Positions 44,969-55,420 of a stretch of DNA of 64,000 bases are shown one piece after another. The first letter of the stretch is position 1; each line of letters starts with the position of its first letter. A model generated the notes under the pieces. That model was not told the DNA's origin. It ran no database searches and saw nothing but the letters and a program-made list of their open reading frames with translations. Source of the DNA: Microbacterium sp. UFMG61 (lineage in GTDB: Bacteria; Actinomycetota; Actinomycetes; Actinomycetales; Microbacteriaceae); assembly GCF_015354505.1 (NCBI RefSeq), contig NZ_JACAFP010000009.1:62001-126000 (forward strand), read 5' to 3'. A program made the position numbers and the translations under genes.

Positions 44969-46243
44969 TCAGCCCGCGTCGCCGGGAGGAACGTCGACCG
45001 GGATCGGGTCACCGTGCTCGCCCCCGACCTCGAGGGACTCACCCGGCCTCACCGCTGTGGTCCCGGTGGGCGCTCCGTCGCCGGGTGCATGCTCCGGAAG
45101 CTCCCCGGTGACGATGAGGTATGACCGGCCCATCGGCGTGATGTCGAGGGTCACGCTCCAGGGCATCGTCGTGGCGCCGCCCTCGTCGACGGAGGTGCCC
45201 GCGACCATGACGCCCTCGCCCGGGATCATGCCCTCGTTCGCCTCGGCGCAGCTTGTGGCCTCGGCGGCATCGACGATCAGGCACTGCGTGGTGGTGAAAC
45301 CCTCGGTTCGAACGGCGGACCAGACCGGGGCGCCGCCGGCGTATCCCACGACCGCCAGCGAGTAGGGCTCGTACCCTCGGTCGAGCAGCTCCTGTGCCCG
45401 TTCCTGCTCTGCGGCATCGAACTGCTGCATCCAGTCGTCGACGCCGAGCGCCCAGCGCTGGATCAGCGCGACCATCTCTCCGGTGTGCGACCGGGCTGCG
45501 GTGGCCGAGATCTGCTCACCACTCCCCTCGTCGCTGCGGCGGGAATCGACGACCGCCGCGCTCAGCCCGTAGCCGCGCTCGAGATCGGCGGCTATCTGGC
45601 AGCCCGTGGCCGAATCGCCCGCGACGTCGAGGACGATGCACTCCATCTCGCCGTTCTTCTTCGTGCCGAACCAGACGATCGCGTCGTCGTCGCGGCCGAT
45701 CGCCTCGACGCTGCCCGGGTCGTAGTCGGCCGTGGACTGCAACTCGGCGCTCCGCTGCTGCTCTTCGGAGGTGAGCGGGATGCCGTCGTCACCGCGCCCG
45801 AACAGAGCCCATCCCGTACCGAGGCCGATCACGAGCAGACCCGCAGCGGCGAGTGCCAGGGCGCGCCAGTGCCGGCGGAGCGACGGACAGAGAGTCGTGG
45901 GATCGGCCTGCGTGGTCGGTTCGGGATCGGCCTGCGTGGCCGGTTCGGGATCGGCCTGCGTGGTCGGTTCGGGATCGGCCTGCGTGGCCGGTTCGGGATC
46001 CTCCTGGGCCGAGGGCGAAGCCAGTTCGACGGGATGTTCGGGTTGGGGCTCCGCGCTCTCCGCGGCGAGGGACGCATCCGCATCCGCATCCGCCCCGTCG
46101 TGAGGAGTGCCGCCAGGCGTCCGGCGGCGCTTGTTCTCGAGTTCTCTCAGCCGCGCCGCATCCGCATCGCCGAGTCCCCCGTCGCGTCCGTACGCGCGCG
46201 CCTGCAACGCGCGCAGCTCCGTGATCTCGTCGGCGTCGAGCAT
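44969..46243 (-). CDS. Single-pass membrane protein with repeat linker, function unknown
   Basis: A 424-residue protein of no family I recognise. An N-terminal charged helical segment (MLDADEITELRALQARAYGR) is followed by an acidic linker with a QADPEPTT/QADPEPAT repeat (about 82-115), one membrane helix (LALAAAGLLVIGLGTGWALFG), and an extracytoplasmic region of about 260 residues with several Cys and two similar halves (each with a Cys-containing C-I-V-x-D-A segment). A short D-A-A-R-L-x-x-L motif at the start resembles SHOCT-like or peptidoglycan-distal domains only weakly. It is the last gene of the tsaD operon; the stop abuts the convergent methyltransferase stop. Confidence 0.75.
   Translation of the reverse strand: MLDADEITELRALQARAYGRDGGLGDADAARLRELENKRRRTPGGTPHDGADADADASLAAESAEPQPEHPVELASPSAQEDPEPATQADPEPTTQADPEPATQADPEPTTQADPTTLCPSLRRHWRALALAAAGLLVIGLGTGWALFGRGDDGIPLTSEEQQRSAELQSTADYDPGSVEAIGRDDDAIVWFGTKKNGEMECIVLDVAGDSATGCQIAADLERGYGLSAAVVDSRRSDEGSGEQISATAARSHTGEMVALIQRWALGVDDWMQQFDAAEQERAQELLDRGYEPYSLAVVGYAGGAPVWSAVRTEGFTTTQCLIVDAAEATSCAEANEGMIPGEGVMVAGTSVDEGGATTMPWSVTLDITPMGRSYLIVTGELPEHAPGDGAPTGTTAVRPGESLEVGGEHGDPIPVDVPPGDAG
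45901..45996 (-). repeat. Four 24-base in-frame tandem repeats
   Basis: Four units of 24 bases (45901, 45925, 45949, 45973) that alternate at a single base (GGTCGG/GGCCGG), coding alternating Thr/Ala in an Asp-Pro-Glu-Pro linker. The alternation implies duplication of a 48-base double unit. Confidence 0.9.
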
Positions 46244-46247
46244 GGCG

Positions 46248-46766
46248 TCAGCCGAGCCTCTCGAACTGCATGCCCGCCCACACCAACCAGCCGAGGCTGT
46301 AGACCGTGGCGCACAGACCGAGCACGAGGGCCCATCGTGCGATCGCACGACTCTCGACCGGGCGGCGGAGCGACATGATCGAGGCGATCACGGCGACGAT
46401 GGCGATCGGCACACCCCAGCCGACGAAGAACGAGGCGACGAGCGCGACGATGGCCGCCATGAGCGCCCAGGGCGCGAGCCTGGTCTCGTCCGCGATCACC
46501 GGTGTCGCGGCGGTACCGGTGGGCTGCCACTCGGCCTCCCGCGGAGGACGGTCGAGTTCGGGGCCGGTCACCACGACGGGTTCGATCCCCACAGGTCCCG
46601 TCGGCAGCTTCGAGTATCCCTCGCGCCGGGCTCCGGGCAGGCGCGCGGCCCCCTCGGGACGCTCGACCTCGGGAGTGGGCTGCTCGACACGCGCCGGGGG
46701 CACCGAGGCCGCGGCGTTCATGCCCTCGGCGTCTGCGGGTCCCGTCGTGCGCGACGTGTCGCTCAT
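46248..46766 (-). CDS. DUF4190-like membrane protein
   Basis: A 172-residue protein with a long Pro/Glu-rich cytoplasmic N-terminus (about 1-95) and two or three helices at the C-terminus (APWALMAAIVALVASFFVGW; IAIVAVIASIMSLRR; ALVLGLCATVYSLGWLVW). The helix pattern and the R-P-x-x-SRAIARWALVLG loop resemble DUF4190-type proteins, role unknown. ATG 46766 shares one base with the tsaD stop (TGATG). It is translationally coupled to tsaD and followed four bases later by the repeat-linker membrane protein. Confidence 0.75.
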   Translation of the reverse strand: MSDTSRTTGPADAEGMNAAASVPPARVEQPTPEVERPEGAARLPGARREGYSKLPTGPVGIEPVVVTGPELDRPPREAEWQPTGTAATPVIADETRLAPWALMAAIVALVASFFVGWGVPIAIVAVIASIMSLRRPVESRAIARWALVLGLCATVYSLGWLVWAGMQFERLG

Positions 46767-47836
46767 CAGCCCACCAGCGCCCGTTCGTCGACCTGGATCT
46801 CGGTGACGGGAAGGGTCGAGTCGGCGCCGAAGGCGAGGGTCGACGGCCGTCGACCCGAGGCGATCAGCTCGGCGGCGAGGGCGGCGATCATCGCCCCGTT
46901 GTCGGTGCAGAGCGAGAGCGGCGGGATGCGCACAGTCACGCCAGCGGCCTCTGCCCTCGACAGCGCGACCTCGCGCAGCCGGCGGTTCGCGATCACTCCG
47001 CCGCCCAGAAGAAGACGAGGCACACCCCGATCGGCGCACGCAGCCAGGGCCTTCGTGACGAGCACGTCGACGACCGCCTCGCGGAAGCTCGCCGCCACAT
47101 CGGCGACGGGCACCTCGACGCCGTCGGCCTCGCAGCGTTCGACCCATCGGGCGACCGCGGTCTTCAGTCCGGAGAACGAGAAGTCGTACCGGTGCTTCGC
47201 CAGGTCGGATGCGCGGGAGAGGCCGCGCGGGAAGCGGATCGCGTTCGGGGCGCCCGACGCCGCGGCTCGGTCGATCTCGGGTCCGCCGGGGTACGGCAGC
47301 GACAGCAGGCGGGCGACCTTGTCGAAGGCCTCGCCGGCCGCGTCGTCCATCGTCTCGCCGAGCATCTCGACGTCAGTGGTGAGGTCGCGGACATGCAGCA
47401 GCGATGTGTGGCCGCCCGAGACCAGCAGAGCGATCGTCGGGTACTCGAGCGGCGCCGAGTCGGGGGTGAGGATGTCTGCGGCGATGTGGCCCACGAGGTG
47501 ATTCACGGCATAGAGCGGCTTGTCGAGGGCGACCGCGAGCCCCTTCGCCGCACCGACGCCCACCATGAGCGCGCCGGCGAGCCCCGGCCCGCTGGTCACG
47601 GCGACGGCGTCGAGATCCTGCAGTCGCACGCCGGCCTGGGCGAGAGCCGCGTCGATCGAGGGCTGCAGCGCCTCGAGGTGGGCGCGCGCCGCGACCTCGG
47701 GCACCACACCGCCGTAGCGCGAGTGCTCGTCCATGCTCGACGCGATCGTGTTCGAGAGCAGGGTGCGTCCTCGCACGATGCCGATCCCGGTCTCGTCGCA
47801 GCTCGTCTCGATGCCCAGCACGAGTGGCTCGGTCAT
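46766..47836 (-). CDS. tsaD: tRNA N6-adenosine threonylcarbamoyltransferase
   Basis: A 356-residue ASKHA-fold enzyme that transfers threonylcarbamoyl to A37 of ANN-decoding tRNAs, with TsaB and Tsa[18 protein letters not shown] marks the N-terminus; metal-binding His residues are in ARAHLEAL and NHLVGHIAA; later motifs are [33 protein letters not shown] and [10 protein letters not shown]. Length fits the family. The ATG overlaps the rimI stop by four bases. Confidence 0.96.
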   Translation of the reverse strand: MTEPLVLGIETSCDETGIGIVRGRTLLSNTIASSMDEHSRYGGVVPEVAARAHLEALQPSIDAALAQAGVRLQDLDAVAVTSGPGLAGALMVGVGAAKGLAVALDKPLYAVNHLVGHIAADILTPDSAPLEYPTIALLVSGGHTSLLHVRDLTTDVEMLGETMDDAAGEAFDKVARLLSLPYPGGPEIDRAAASGAPNAIRFPRGLSRASDLAKHRYDFSFSGLKTAVARWVERCEADGVEVPVADVAASFREAVVDVLVTKALAACADRGVPRLLLGGGVIANRRLREVALSRAEAAGVTVRIPPLSLCTDNGAMIAALAAELIASGRRPSTLAFGADSTLPVTEIQVDERALVG

Positions 47837-48339
47837 GCGCTCGCCTCCTTCGCGGCATCCGAATCGATTGTGCGCTGCTCGGCTGCGCGCGAGTGCTGCA
47901 GAGCGAGGCGCATCACGATCGCGTCGATGTCATCGGGCTGGTAATAGCGCGGACGACGTCCGATCTCCTCGAATCCTTCGGAGCGATACAGCCCCTCGGC
48001 CGTCGGGTTGTCGGCGCGAACCTCGAGGAACACCTCACGCGCGCCGCGCTCTGCCGCAGCGGAGAGCAGCGCCCGGAGCAGCGCCCGCCCCCGACCCGCG
48101 CCGCGATACTCCGCATCCAACGCGATCGTCTGGATGTCGGCATCCGATCCGCCCTCCAGCGCACGCACTCCGCCGTATCCGACGACCGTGCCCTCGTGCT
48201 CGTCGACCAGGTAGCGACCGTGCGGGTTCGCGAGTTCCAGCGCCATGGCCTGCGGGCTCCACGCGTCGGTCGGGAAGGATCGATGCTCTATCGCCATGAT
48301 GGCGTCGAGATCGTCAGGGGTGGCGGCGCGAAGGGTCAC
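47833..48339 (-). CDS. rimI: Ribosomal protein S18-alanine N-acetyltransferase-like (RimI)
   Basis: A 168-residue GNAT acetyltransferase. The acetyl-CoA loop is [11 protein letters not shown] and the family-typical [28 protein letters not shown] (cut here to [17 protein letters not shown]) follows. Position between tsaB and tsaD is the common actinobacterial arrangement. It acetylates protein N-termini; in actinobacteria the target may be broader than S18. The GTG start overlaps the tsaB stop (GTGA). Confidence 0.9.
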   Translation of the reverse strand: MTLRAATPDDLDAIMAIEHRSFPTDAWSPQAMALELANPHGRYLVDEHEGTVVGYGGVRALEGGSDADIQTIALDAEYRGAGRGRALLRALLSAAAERGAREVFLEVRADNPTAEGLYRSEGFEEIGRRPRYYQPDDIDAIVMRLALQHSRAAEQRTIDSDAAKEASA

Positions 48340-48983
48340 AGTCCCACCTTCTTCGGCGCGCCGGGCATGGTGACGTCGGGCTGACGCAGGTACAGCGGCT
48401 CGGAGTCGGCCAGCGTGCGTCCGGCCGCGAGCGCCCGCGCGCCCACCCGGGCGAGATCGGCGGCCGAGAGCGTGTCGACATCGATACGTCGGATGCCGTC
48501 GAGGTGTGCGTCCGCATCGACTCGCGGCACGAGAACGGTCTCTGCGACGACCGCCGGGATTCCGTCGGCGTCCATGCCGGCGAAGACGGTGATCGCGACC
48601 TCTCGGCGCCGTGCGTCGGTGACGATCGCGAACGCGCCGTCGATCCGATCGTGCTCGATCGCGGTCAGCGCCGCGGCGTGATGGCTCGGCACGGGTACGA
48701 CGGGGATGCCGCGTCCCAGCGCGAACGCGCGAGCCGCCGCGATCCCGATGCGCAGTCCGGTGAACGGTCCCGGTCCCATGCCCGAGACGACGTGGTCGAC
48801 GGGCCCCTCGCCCGCGTCGACGAGCGCGCGTGCGAGCAGGTCGCCGATCACCTCGGCGTGCCCGAGCGGATCGACGGCGGATGCCTGGGAGCGGAGCGTG
48901 CCGTCGGCATCGACGAGCGAGACGGCGGTGCCCAAAGAGGTGTCGACGGCGAGGATCACCTCTCCAGGGTAGTCGGGGTTCAC
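48336..48983 (-). CDS. tsaB: tRNA threonylcarbamoyladenosine biosynthesis protein TsaB
   Basis: A 215-residue inactive ASKHA homologue and TsaD partner. VILAVDTSLGTAVSLVD is the N-terminal strand pair, and SGMGPGPFTGLRIGIAAARAFA is the family signature (core GPGPFTGLRIG). GTG 48983 is chosen because it overlaps the tsaE stop by four bases, as in the rest of this operon; a GTG eight codons later would also leave the fold intact. Confidence 0.93.
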   Translation of the reverse strand: MNPDYPGEVILAVDTSLGTAVSLVDADGTLRSQASAVDPLGHAEVIGDLLARALVDAGEGPVDHVVSGMGPGPFTGLRIGIAAARAFALGRGIPVVPVPSHHAAALTAIEHDRIDGAFAIVTDARRREVAITVFAGMDADGIPAVVAETVLVPRVDADAHLDGIRRIDVDTLSAADLARVGARALAAGRTLADSEPLYLRQPDVTMPGAPKKVGL

Positions 48984-49477
48984 CCCGTGTTCGCCGAGCG
49001 TCCCTCTGCGGTGATGGTCACGTGACGCGGAGCATCCGCATCGAGTTCCGACGGGTCGAGGTCGTCGCCCCCGCCCACGGGGCGTTCGAGTTCGATGTCC
49101 CACCACCGTTCTGCGAGGTCCTCAGCCATGCCGCGCCCCCACTCGATCACCACGACCGACCGTGCGAGGTCGAGATCGAGATCGTCGAGCTCGGCTCCCG
49201 AACCGAGGCGATAGGCGTCCACGTGCACCAGCGGCGCACGACCGACGAGCGAGGGATGAGTCCGAGCGATCACGAAGGTCGGGCTCTGCACCGGGCCGCG
49301 CACCCCGAGCCCCTCGGCGAGTCCACGGGTGAACGTGGTCTTCCCCGCCCCCAGCGGACCCGTCAGGATCAGCAGGTCCCCTGCCTCGAGCTGCTCGCCG
49401 ATACGGAAGCCGAGCTGCTCCATGGCATCCGACGTCTCGATCTCGTGCCTGCCGAGGAATGCGGGATCCACGCTCAT
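48980..49477 (-). CDS. tsaE: tRNA threonylcarbamoyladenosine biosynthesis ATPase TsaE
   Basis: A 165-residue P-loop ATPase for t6A synthesis. Walker A is LTGPLGAGKTTFTRGLAEGLG (core GPLGAGKTT); VQSPTFVIARTH and HVDAYRLGSG match the family, as does VVIEWGRGM. ATG 49477 overlaps the alr stop (ATGA). An upstream in-frame extension exists but lacks family sequence. Confidence 0.93.
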   Translation of the reverse strand: MSVDPAFLGRHEIETSDAMEQLGFRIGEQLEAGDLLILTGPLGAGKTTFTRGLAEGLGVRGPVQSPTFVIARTHPSLVGRAPLVHVDAYRLGSGAELDDLDLDLARSVVVIEWGRGMAEDLAERWWDIELERPVGGGDDLDPSELDADAPRHVTITAEGRSANTG

Positions 49478-50580
49478 GCCGATCTCCGGGGCACTCGTGC
49501 GCCGATGCGCGTGACGATCTCGTAGTTGATGGTCGATGCGACGTTCGCCCACTCGGCGGCGGAGGGGACGCCGAGAGTCGGATCCCCGAACAGCACGACC
49601 TCGTCGCCGATCGACACCGGGGCGTCGCCCACATCGACGACGAACTGGTCCATCGCGATGCGGCCGACATTCGTGTGGCGGCGGCCGGCGATCGAGACGG
49701 GCAGTCTGCCCGAGGCCTGACGCGGAACCCCGTCGGCGTAGCCGAAGGGCACCAGCACGAGCGTGGTGTCGTGCGGAGTCCGGTGGTCGTAGCCGTACGA
49801 GATGCCGGCGCCGGCGGGCACCCGACGCACTGCGGCGACCGCGCCGCGCAGCGTCATGGCAGGTCGCAGGCCGAGCTCTGCCGACGAGCGGTCGTCGAAC
49901 GGCGAGAGACCGTAGATCCCCACGCCGATGCGGACCGCATCCAGGCGCATCTCGGGTAGGTCGATGGCGGCGGCGGTGGCGGCGATGTGACGGATCTCGG
50001 GGTGGATGCCGAAGGACGCCGCCAGAGCGACGCCCTCTTCGAACCTCGCGAGCGCCTCTCGGTCGTCCTGCGGCGAGGTGTTCGAGAGGTGGCTGAACAG
50101 TCCGATGATGCGCAGGCGTCCGATGCGCTCGAGCCGGGCGGCCTCGGCGAGCACGCGCCGCCAGTCGGCCGGAGAGATGCCGTTGCGTGACAGCCCGGTC
50201 TCGAACTTGAGGTGCACGCCGACCGGACGATCGACGGTCGCAGCGGCGCCCGCGGCCTCGAGCTGGTCGAATGACGAGATGCCGACCTCGATGTCGTTCT
50301 CTGCGGCCCGTTCGAATCTCTCACCGGGCGCGTGCAGCCACGCGAGGATCGGCGCCGTGATGCCCTGGCGGCGCAGTTCGAGCGCCTCGGGGATCTCCGC
50401 GACGCCGAGGCGCGTGGCGCCCCCTGCGAGAGCCGCGACGGCGGCCGCAGCGGCGCCGTGCCCGTAGGCGTTCGCCTTCACCACCGCGATGACCTGCACT
50501 CCGGTCAGGCGTCGGAAGTGGCGGACGTTGTCACTGATGGCGTCGAGGTCGATGCGCGCCTCGCGGAACGGAACGGTCAC
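49474..50580 (-). CDS. alr: Alanine racemase
   Basis: A 368-residue PLP enzyme making D-alanine for peptidoglycan. The PLP Lys is K35 in AVVKANAYGHG. The C-terminal beta domain contains the second-subunit Tyr in GAGISYGYDHRT. FETGLSRNG and GVGIYGLSP are typical. GTG 50580 overlaps the acpS stop by four bases (GTGA). Location upstream of tsaE-tsaB-rimI-tsaD is conserved in many actinobacteria. Confidence 0.95.
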   Translation of the reverse strand: MTVPFREARIDLDAISDNVRHFRRLTGVQVIAVVKANAYGHGAAAAAVAALAGGATRLGVAEIPEALELRRQGITAPILAWLHAPGERFERAAENDIEVGISSFDQLEAAGAAATVDRPVGVHLKFETGLSRNGISPADWRRVLAEAARLERIGRLRIIGLFSHLSNTSPQDDREALARFEEGVALAASFGIHPEIRHIAATAAAIDLPEMRLDAVRIGVGIYGLSPFDDRSSAELGLRPAMTLRGAVAAVRRVPAGAGISYGYDHRTPHDTTLVLVPFGYADGVPRQASGRLPVSIAGRRHTNVGRIAMDQFVVDVGDAPVSIGDEVVLFGDPTLGVPSAAEWANVASTINYEIVTRIGARVPRRSA

Positions 50581-50936
50581 AGCGGCTCTCCTTCGGCGAC
50601 GACGAATGCGGCGGCGAGCCCCGCGTCGTGGGTGAGGGTCAGGTGCAGGCGGGAGATCCCTCGCTCGGCGACGACCTCGGATGTGGTTCCCGAGAGCACG
50701 AAATGGGGGCGGCCCGATGCTTCCGAGGCGATCTCGATCTCGATCCAATGCACGCCGTCCGAGCCGCCGAGCGTCTTGATCAGCGCTTCTTTCGCGGCGT
50801 AGCGCGCGGCGAGCGACGCAAGCCGCAGCCCCCGCTCCCCCGGCGCGAAGAGACGCTCCAGAAGACGCGGCGTGCGCTCGAGGGTCCGCTCGAACCGCGG
50901 GATGTCCACGAGGTCGATGCCGGTCCCGATGATCAC
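50577..50936 (-). CDS. acpS: Holo-[acyl-carrier-protein] synthase
   Basis: A 119-residue phosphopantetheinyl transferase that activates ACP. Magnesium ligands are in IGTGIDLVDIPRFE and in AARYAAKEALIKTLG. It starts at GTG 50936 and heads the eight-gene operon running to 44969. A C-rich simple repeat, G-rich on the coding strand, begins about 55 bases upstream (50991-51067), in the expected promoter or leader. Confidence 0.94.
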   Translation of the reverse strand: MIIGTGIDLVDIPRFERTLERTPRLLERLFAPGERGLRLASLAARYAAKEALIKTLGGSDGVHWIEIEIASEASGRPHFVLSGTTSEVVAERGISRLHLTLTHDAGLAAAFVVAEGEPL

Positions 50937-50990
50937 CAGTTCAGCCTAGTCGCGGCATCCGTCCCTTCTACCCGTGCCCGGGACCCTCGC

Positions 50991-51067
50991 CCCGGCCCTT
51001 GCCCTTGCCCTTGCCCTTGCCCCTTGCCCTTGCCCCTTGCCCTTGCCCCTTGCCCTTGACCTTGCCC
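50991..51067. repeat. CCCTTG simple repeat with G-quadruplex potential upstream of acpS
   Basis: About ten C-runs of three or four separated by TTG on the plus strand; the minus strand therefore reads GGGCAAGGGCAAGGGGCAAG and so on, with at least four G3 runs and 3-base loops. It lies between acpS and the AbiEi-like gene and makes up much of the 449-base gap there. Confidence 0.9.
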
Positions 51068-51095
51068 AGGAGCCCTGTTGCCGGGCGGCCCGCAT

Positions 51096-51163
51096 GGCTG
51101 ATGCTTCCCCGCTTGGCTGCCCATCCGCCCCCACTCGCCCCGCCAGGCGGGGGATCATCAGCC
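51096..51163. repeat. Palindromic repeat family, copy A
   Basis: Arms 51096-51116 and 51143-51163 (18 of 21 matching), consensus GGCTGATGNTNCCCCGCNTGG, separated by 26 bases. Copies B and C have the same arm sequence. Confidence 0.8.
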
Positions 51164-51210
51164 AGCCGAGCGCGGGGGTCTTCTCCTCAGTCGTCATCCC
51201 CCGGACGATT

Positions 51211-51278
51211 GGCTGACCGTTCCCCGCCTGGCTGTCTCTTCGTCCGCGCGGCAGCCGCCCATCGGGGAATCTTCAGCC
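51211..51278. repeat. Palindromic repeat family, copy B
   Basis: Arms 51211-51234 and 51252-51278 share GGCTGA and TTCCCCG with copy A and end in GGCTG. It lies about 110 bases upstream of the AbiEi/DUF559 gene start. Confidence 0.78.
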
Positions 51279-51385
51279 ATCCTGCCCGTACGACTCCTCC
51301 TGCACGGCCCGGCTGCGAGGTGATCGATCCACACTCACTGGAATATCCCCTCAGTCGATGCACACGAACAGGAGAGGATCGGCGG

Positions 51386-52216
51386 ATGCCCACGCCACTG
51401 GCCCTCGTCGAACTGCACGGCGGAATCACCCGCGGATCGCTGCTCGCGCCGTTCGGATGCACGCGCAAGGACCTGTCGACCGCGGTCCGTCGCGGTGAAC
51501 TGATCAGGATACGCGCCGGAGTCTTCGCGACGCCGTCGTGCGCGTCGGAGGTCTGCACGGCTGCTCTCCACGGAGGCGCGTTGACCTGCGCCGGAGCGCT
51601 GAGACTGCACGGCGTCTGGGTTCTCGAAGACGACGCGCACCCGCATGTCTGGTTGGGCCACGCCGGTCGCACGCATCCACATCCCGACTGCGTCTGCATC
51701 GAGCACTATCGCTCAGGAGTGATGCGAGTGGGGCTGGCTCCGGTCGAGGCGGCGCTGGTGCACTCGTTCGGCTGTCACGGTGACGAGTTCTTCTTCGCCG
51801 CGTTCGAGTCCGCGTGGGCGCAACGTCTGATCGGAGCAGCCGCACGGCGTCGCATCCGCGCGGCCCTTCCTGCGGGCGCTCGATGGCTGGTCGACATCGC
51901 ACGCCACGATGCGGACAGCGGCCTCGAGTCGATCCTCCGGCTTCGGTTGCATCTCCTCGGCATCCACGTCCTGACGCAGGTCCTCATCGAAGGGGTCGGC
52001 AGGGTCGACTTCGTCCTCGAAGGGCGCCTCATCCTCGAGGCAGACGGCAAGGGCAACCATGACGGCCCGTCAGCACGTCATCGCGACCTGGGGCGGGATG
52101 CCGCAGCATCGCGACTCGGGTTCGAGACGCTCCGCTTCGACTACGCCATGATCATCCACGACTGGAACGAGGTGATCGCCGCCATCGTGGGCGCTTTGGG
52201 GCGCGCGAAGCTCTGA
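51386..52216 (+). CDS. AbiEi-like winged-helix protein with DUF559 nuclease-fold C-terminus
   Basis: A 276-residue protein. The N-terminal half (TPLALVELHGGITRGSLL then RRGELIRIRAGVFATP) resembles the AbiEi antitoxin winged helix. The C-terminal half is DUF559-like, a Vsr-related PD-(D/E)xK fold: SGLESILRLRLHLLG (E181), GRVDFVLEGRLILEADGKG (D208, E218, D220), then RDLGRDAAASRLGFETLRFDY. No AbiEii toxin gene is adjacent, so a classical type IV toxin-antitoxin pair is not supported. The gene is flanked by two palindromic repeats upstream and one just after its stop. ATG 51386 follows GGAGAGGA. It is the only plus-strand gene between 44968 and 55421. Confidence 0.8.
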   Translation: MPTPLALVELHGGITRGSLLAPFGCTRKDLSTAVRRGELIRIRAGVFATPSCASEVCTAALHGGALTCAGALRLHGVWVLEDDAHPHVWLGHAGRTHPHPDCVCIEHYRSGVMRVGLAPVEAALVHSFGCHGDEFFFAAFESAWAQRLIGAAARRRIRAALPAGARWLVDIARHDADSGLESILRLRLHLLGIHVLTQVLIEGVGRVDFVLEGRLILEADGKGNHDGPSARHRDLGRDAAASRLGFETLRFDYAMIIHDWNEVIAAIVGALGRAKL

Positions 52217-52223
52217 ACCGGAT

Positions 52224-52291
52224 GGCTGATCGTTGCCCGCATGGCTGACGCAGGTCGGCACTCGCGTCAGCCATGCGGGAATCAGTCAGCC
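52224..52291. repeat. Palindromic repeat family, copy C (possible terminator)
   Basis: Arms 52224-52251 and 52264-52291 match at 24 of 28 positions, loop 12 bases, starting eight bases after the AbiEi-like gene's stop. It shares GGCTGA, CCCGC and TGGCTG with copies A and B, and may also terminate transcription. Confidence 0.82.
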
Positions 52292-52537
52292 AATCGGTGG
52301 GACCCGGCCCGTCGGCAGGACCTAGCCAATCGGTGGACCCAGCCAGTCGGCGGGACCCAGCCGGTCGGCGGGACCCAGCCAGTCGGCGGGACCCAGCCAA
52401 TCGGTGGGACCCAGCCAATCGGTGGGACTCAGCCAATCGGTGGGACCCAGCCCGTCGGCGGCACCCCGCCGGTCGGCAGGACCCAGCCGGTCGGCGGCAC
52501 GCCGCCGGTCGGCGGCACCCCGCCGGTCGGCGGGAGC
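52287..52537. repeat. 14-unit, 18-base tandem array abutting glmS
   Basis: Fourteen units close to CAGCCAATCGGTGGGACC, all 18 bases except one of 17 (third unit). Units nearer glmS read CCGCCGGTCGGCGGCACC. The first unit overlaps the end of palindrome C, and the last ends one base before the complement of the glmS stop codon. No coding function is proposed. Confidence 0.9.
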
Positions 52538-52538
52538 C

Positions 52539-54386
<1,848 letters not shown>

Positions 54387-54439
54387 GTCGACAAGAGTAA
54401 GCGCGGATATTTGCGAAGGTTCCGAACGAATCCGTCGCC

Positions 54440-55384
54440 TCAGAGTTTGCGCAGCAGCACGCTCTCGACGCTGTGGTCGATGCCCTTGTTGAGCACCAGG
54501 CGGGCACGGTGCTTGGTCGGCATCACGTTCTCGACGAGGTTCGGCATGTTGATCTCGTTCCAATAGCCGAGCGCGGTCGTGATCGCCTCCTCATCGGTGA
54601 GGTGGGCGAAGACGTTGAAGTACGACCACGGGTTGGAGAACGCTCCCTCCCGGAGCGCGAGGAACCGATCGACGTACCACTTCTCGATGAGCGCGGTGTC
54701 GGCGTCGACGAAGATCGAGAAGTCGAAGAGGTCGCTCACGGCGACGTCGTTGGGTGCTGGCGGCGGCTGCAGGACGTTGAGCCCCTCGACGATCACGACA
54801 TCGGGACGGCGCACCACCACGTGCGCATCCGGGACGATGTCGTACCGCATGTGCGAGTAGAACGGCGCCCGCACCTCGGCGGCCCCGCTCTTGACTTCGG
54901 TCAGGAACTCGATGAGGGCGCGGCGGTCGTAGGACTCCGGGAACCCCTTGCGGTCCATGAGTCCGCGTCGCTCGAGCTCGGCGTTGGAGTGCAGGAAGCC
55001 GTCTGTCGTGACGAGCTCGACCCGGGGGGTGCCGGGCCAGCGGCTCATGAGCTCGCGCAGCAGTCGCGCGATCGTGGACTTGCCCACCGCGACGGATCCC
55101 GCCACGCCCACCACGAACGGAGTGGTCGTGTCGTCCTCCTGCAGGAACGAGCTCGTCGCTGCGCCGAGACGCTTCGTGGCCGTGGCATAGAGGCTGAGCA
55201 GCCGGCTCAGCGGCAGGTAGACCTCGCGCACCTCGGTGAGGTCGAGACGATCTCCGATGCCCCGAAGCTCGACGACCTCGGTCTCGGTGAGCGGCTGATC
55301 GAGTCCCGCGGCGAGCCGCGCCCATTCATCACGGCCGATCTCCCGGTACGGCGACAGGGGCAGCGTGGAGTCGGCGGTGGTCAC
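54440..55384 (-). CDS. coaA: Type I pantothenate kinase
   Basis: A 314-residue kinase, first step of coenzyme A synthesis. The P-loop is [25 protein letters not shown] and RKGFPESYD follow, with FYSHMRYDI and [10 protein letters not shown] also typical. GTG 55384 is 36 bases from the divergent GTG of the Ppx/GppA gene, so both may share a very compact promoter region and have short or no leaders. Confidence 0.95.
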   Translation of the reverse strand: MTTADSTLPLSPYREIGRDEWARLAAGLDQPLTETEVVELRGIGDRLDLTEVREVYLPLSRLLSLYATATKRLGAATSSFLQEDDTTTPFVVGVAGSVAVGKSTIARLLRELMSRWPGTPRVELVTTDGFLHSNAELERRGLMDRKGFPESYDRRALIEFLTEVKSGAAEVRAPFYSHMRYDIVPDAHVVVRRPDVVIVEGLNVLQPPPAPNDVAVSDLFDFSIFVDADTALIEKWYVDRFLALREGAFSNPWSYFNVFAHLTDEEAITTALGYWNEINMPNLVENVMPTKHRARLVLNKGIDHSVESVLLRKL

Positions 55385-55420
55385 GGATACATCGTAACGG
55401 GGCGGCGGTAGTGTCTATCC

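Noticed and set aside
50946..51216. Pro/Leu- and Gly/Gln-repeat open frames across the CCCTTG repeat
   Set aside because: Simple-sequence translation artefacts on both strands without start signals.
51386..52216. Type IV AbiE toxin-antitoxin module
   Set aside because: Only the AbiEi-like half is present; no AbiEii nucleotidyltransferase is adjacent, and the C-terminus is DUF559-like.
52287..52537. Tandem array as a CRISPR
   Set aside because: Units are contiguous 18-base repeats with no spacers and no cas genes nearby.
54387..54439. glmS ribozyme or other riboswitch between coaA and glmS
   Set aside because: Only 53 bases separate the genes, too short for a glmS ribozyme, and no conserved core is seen.
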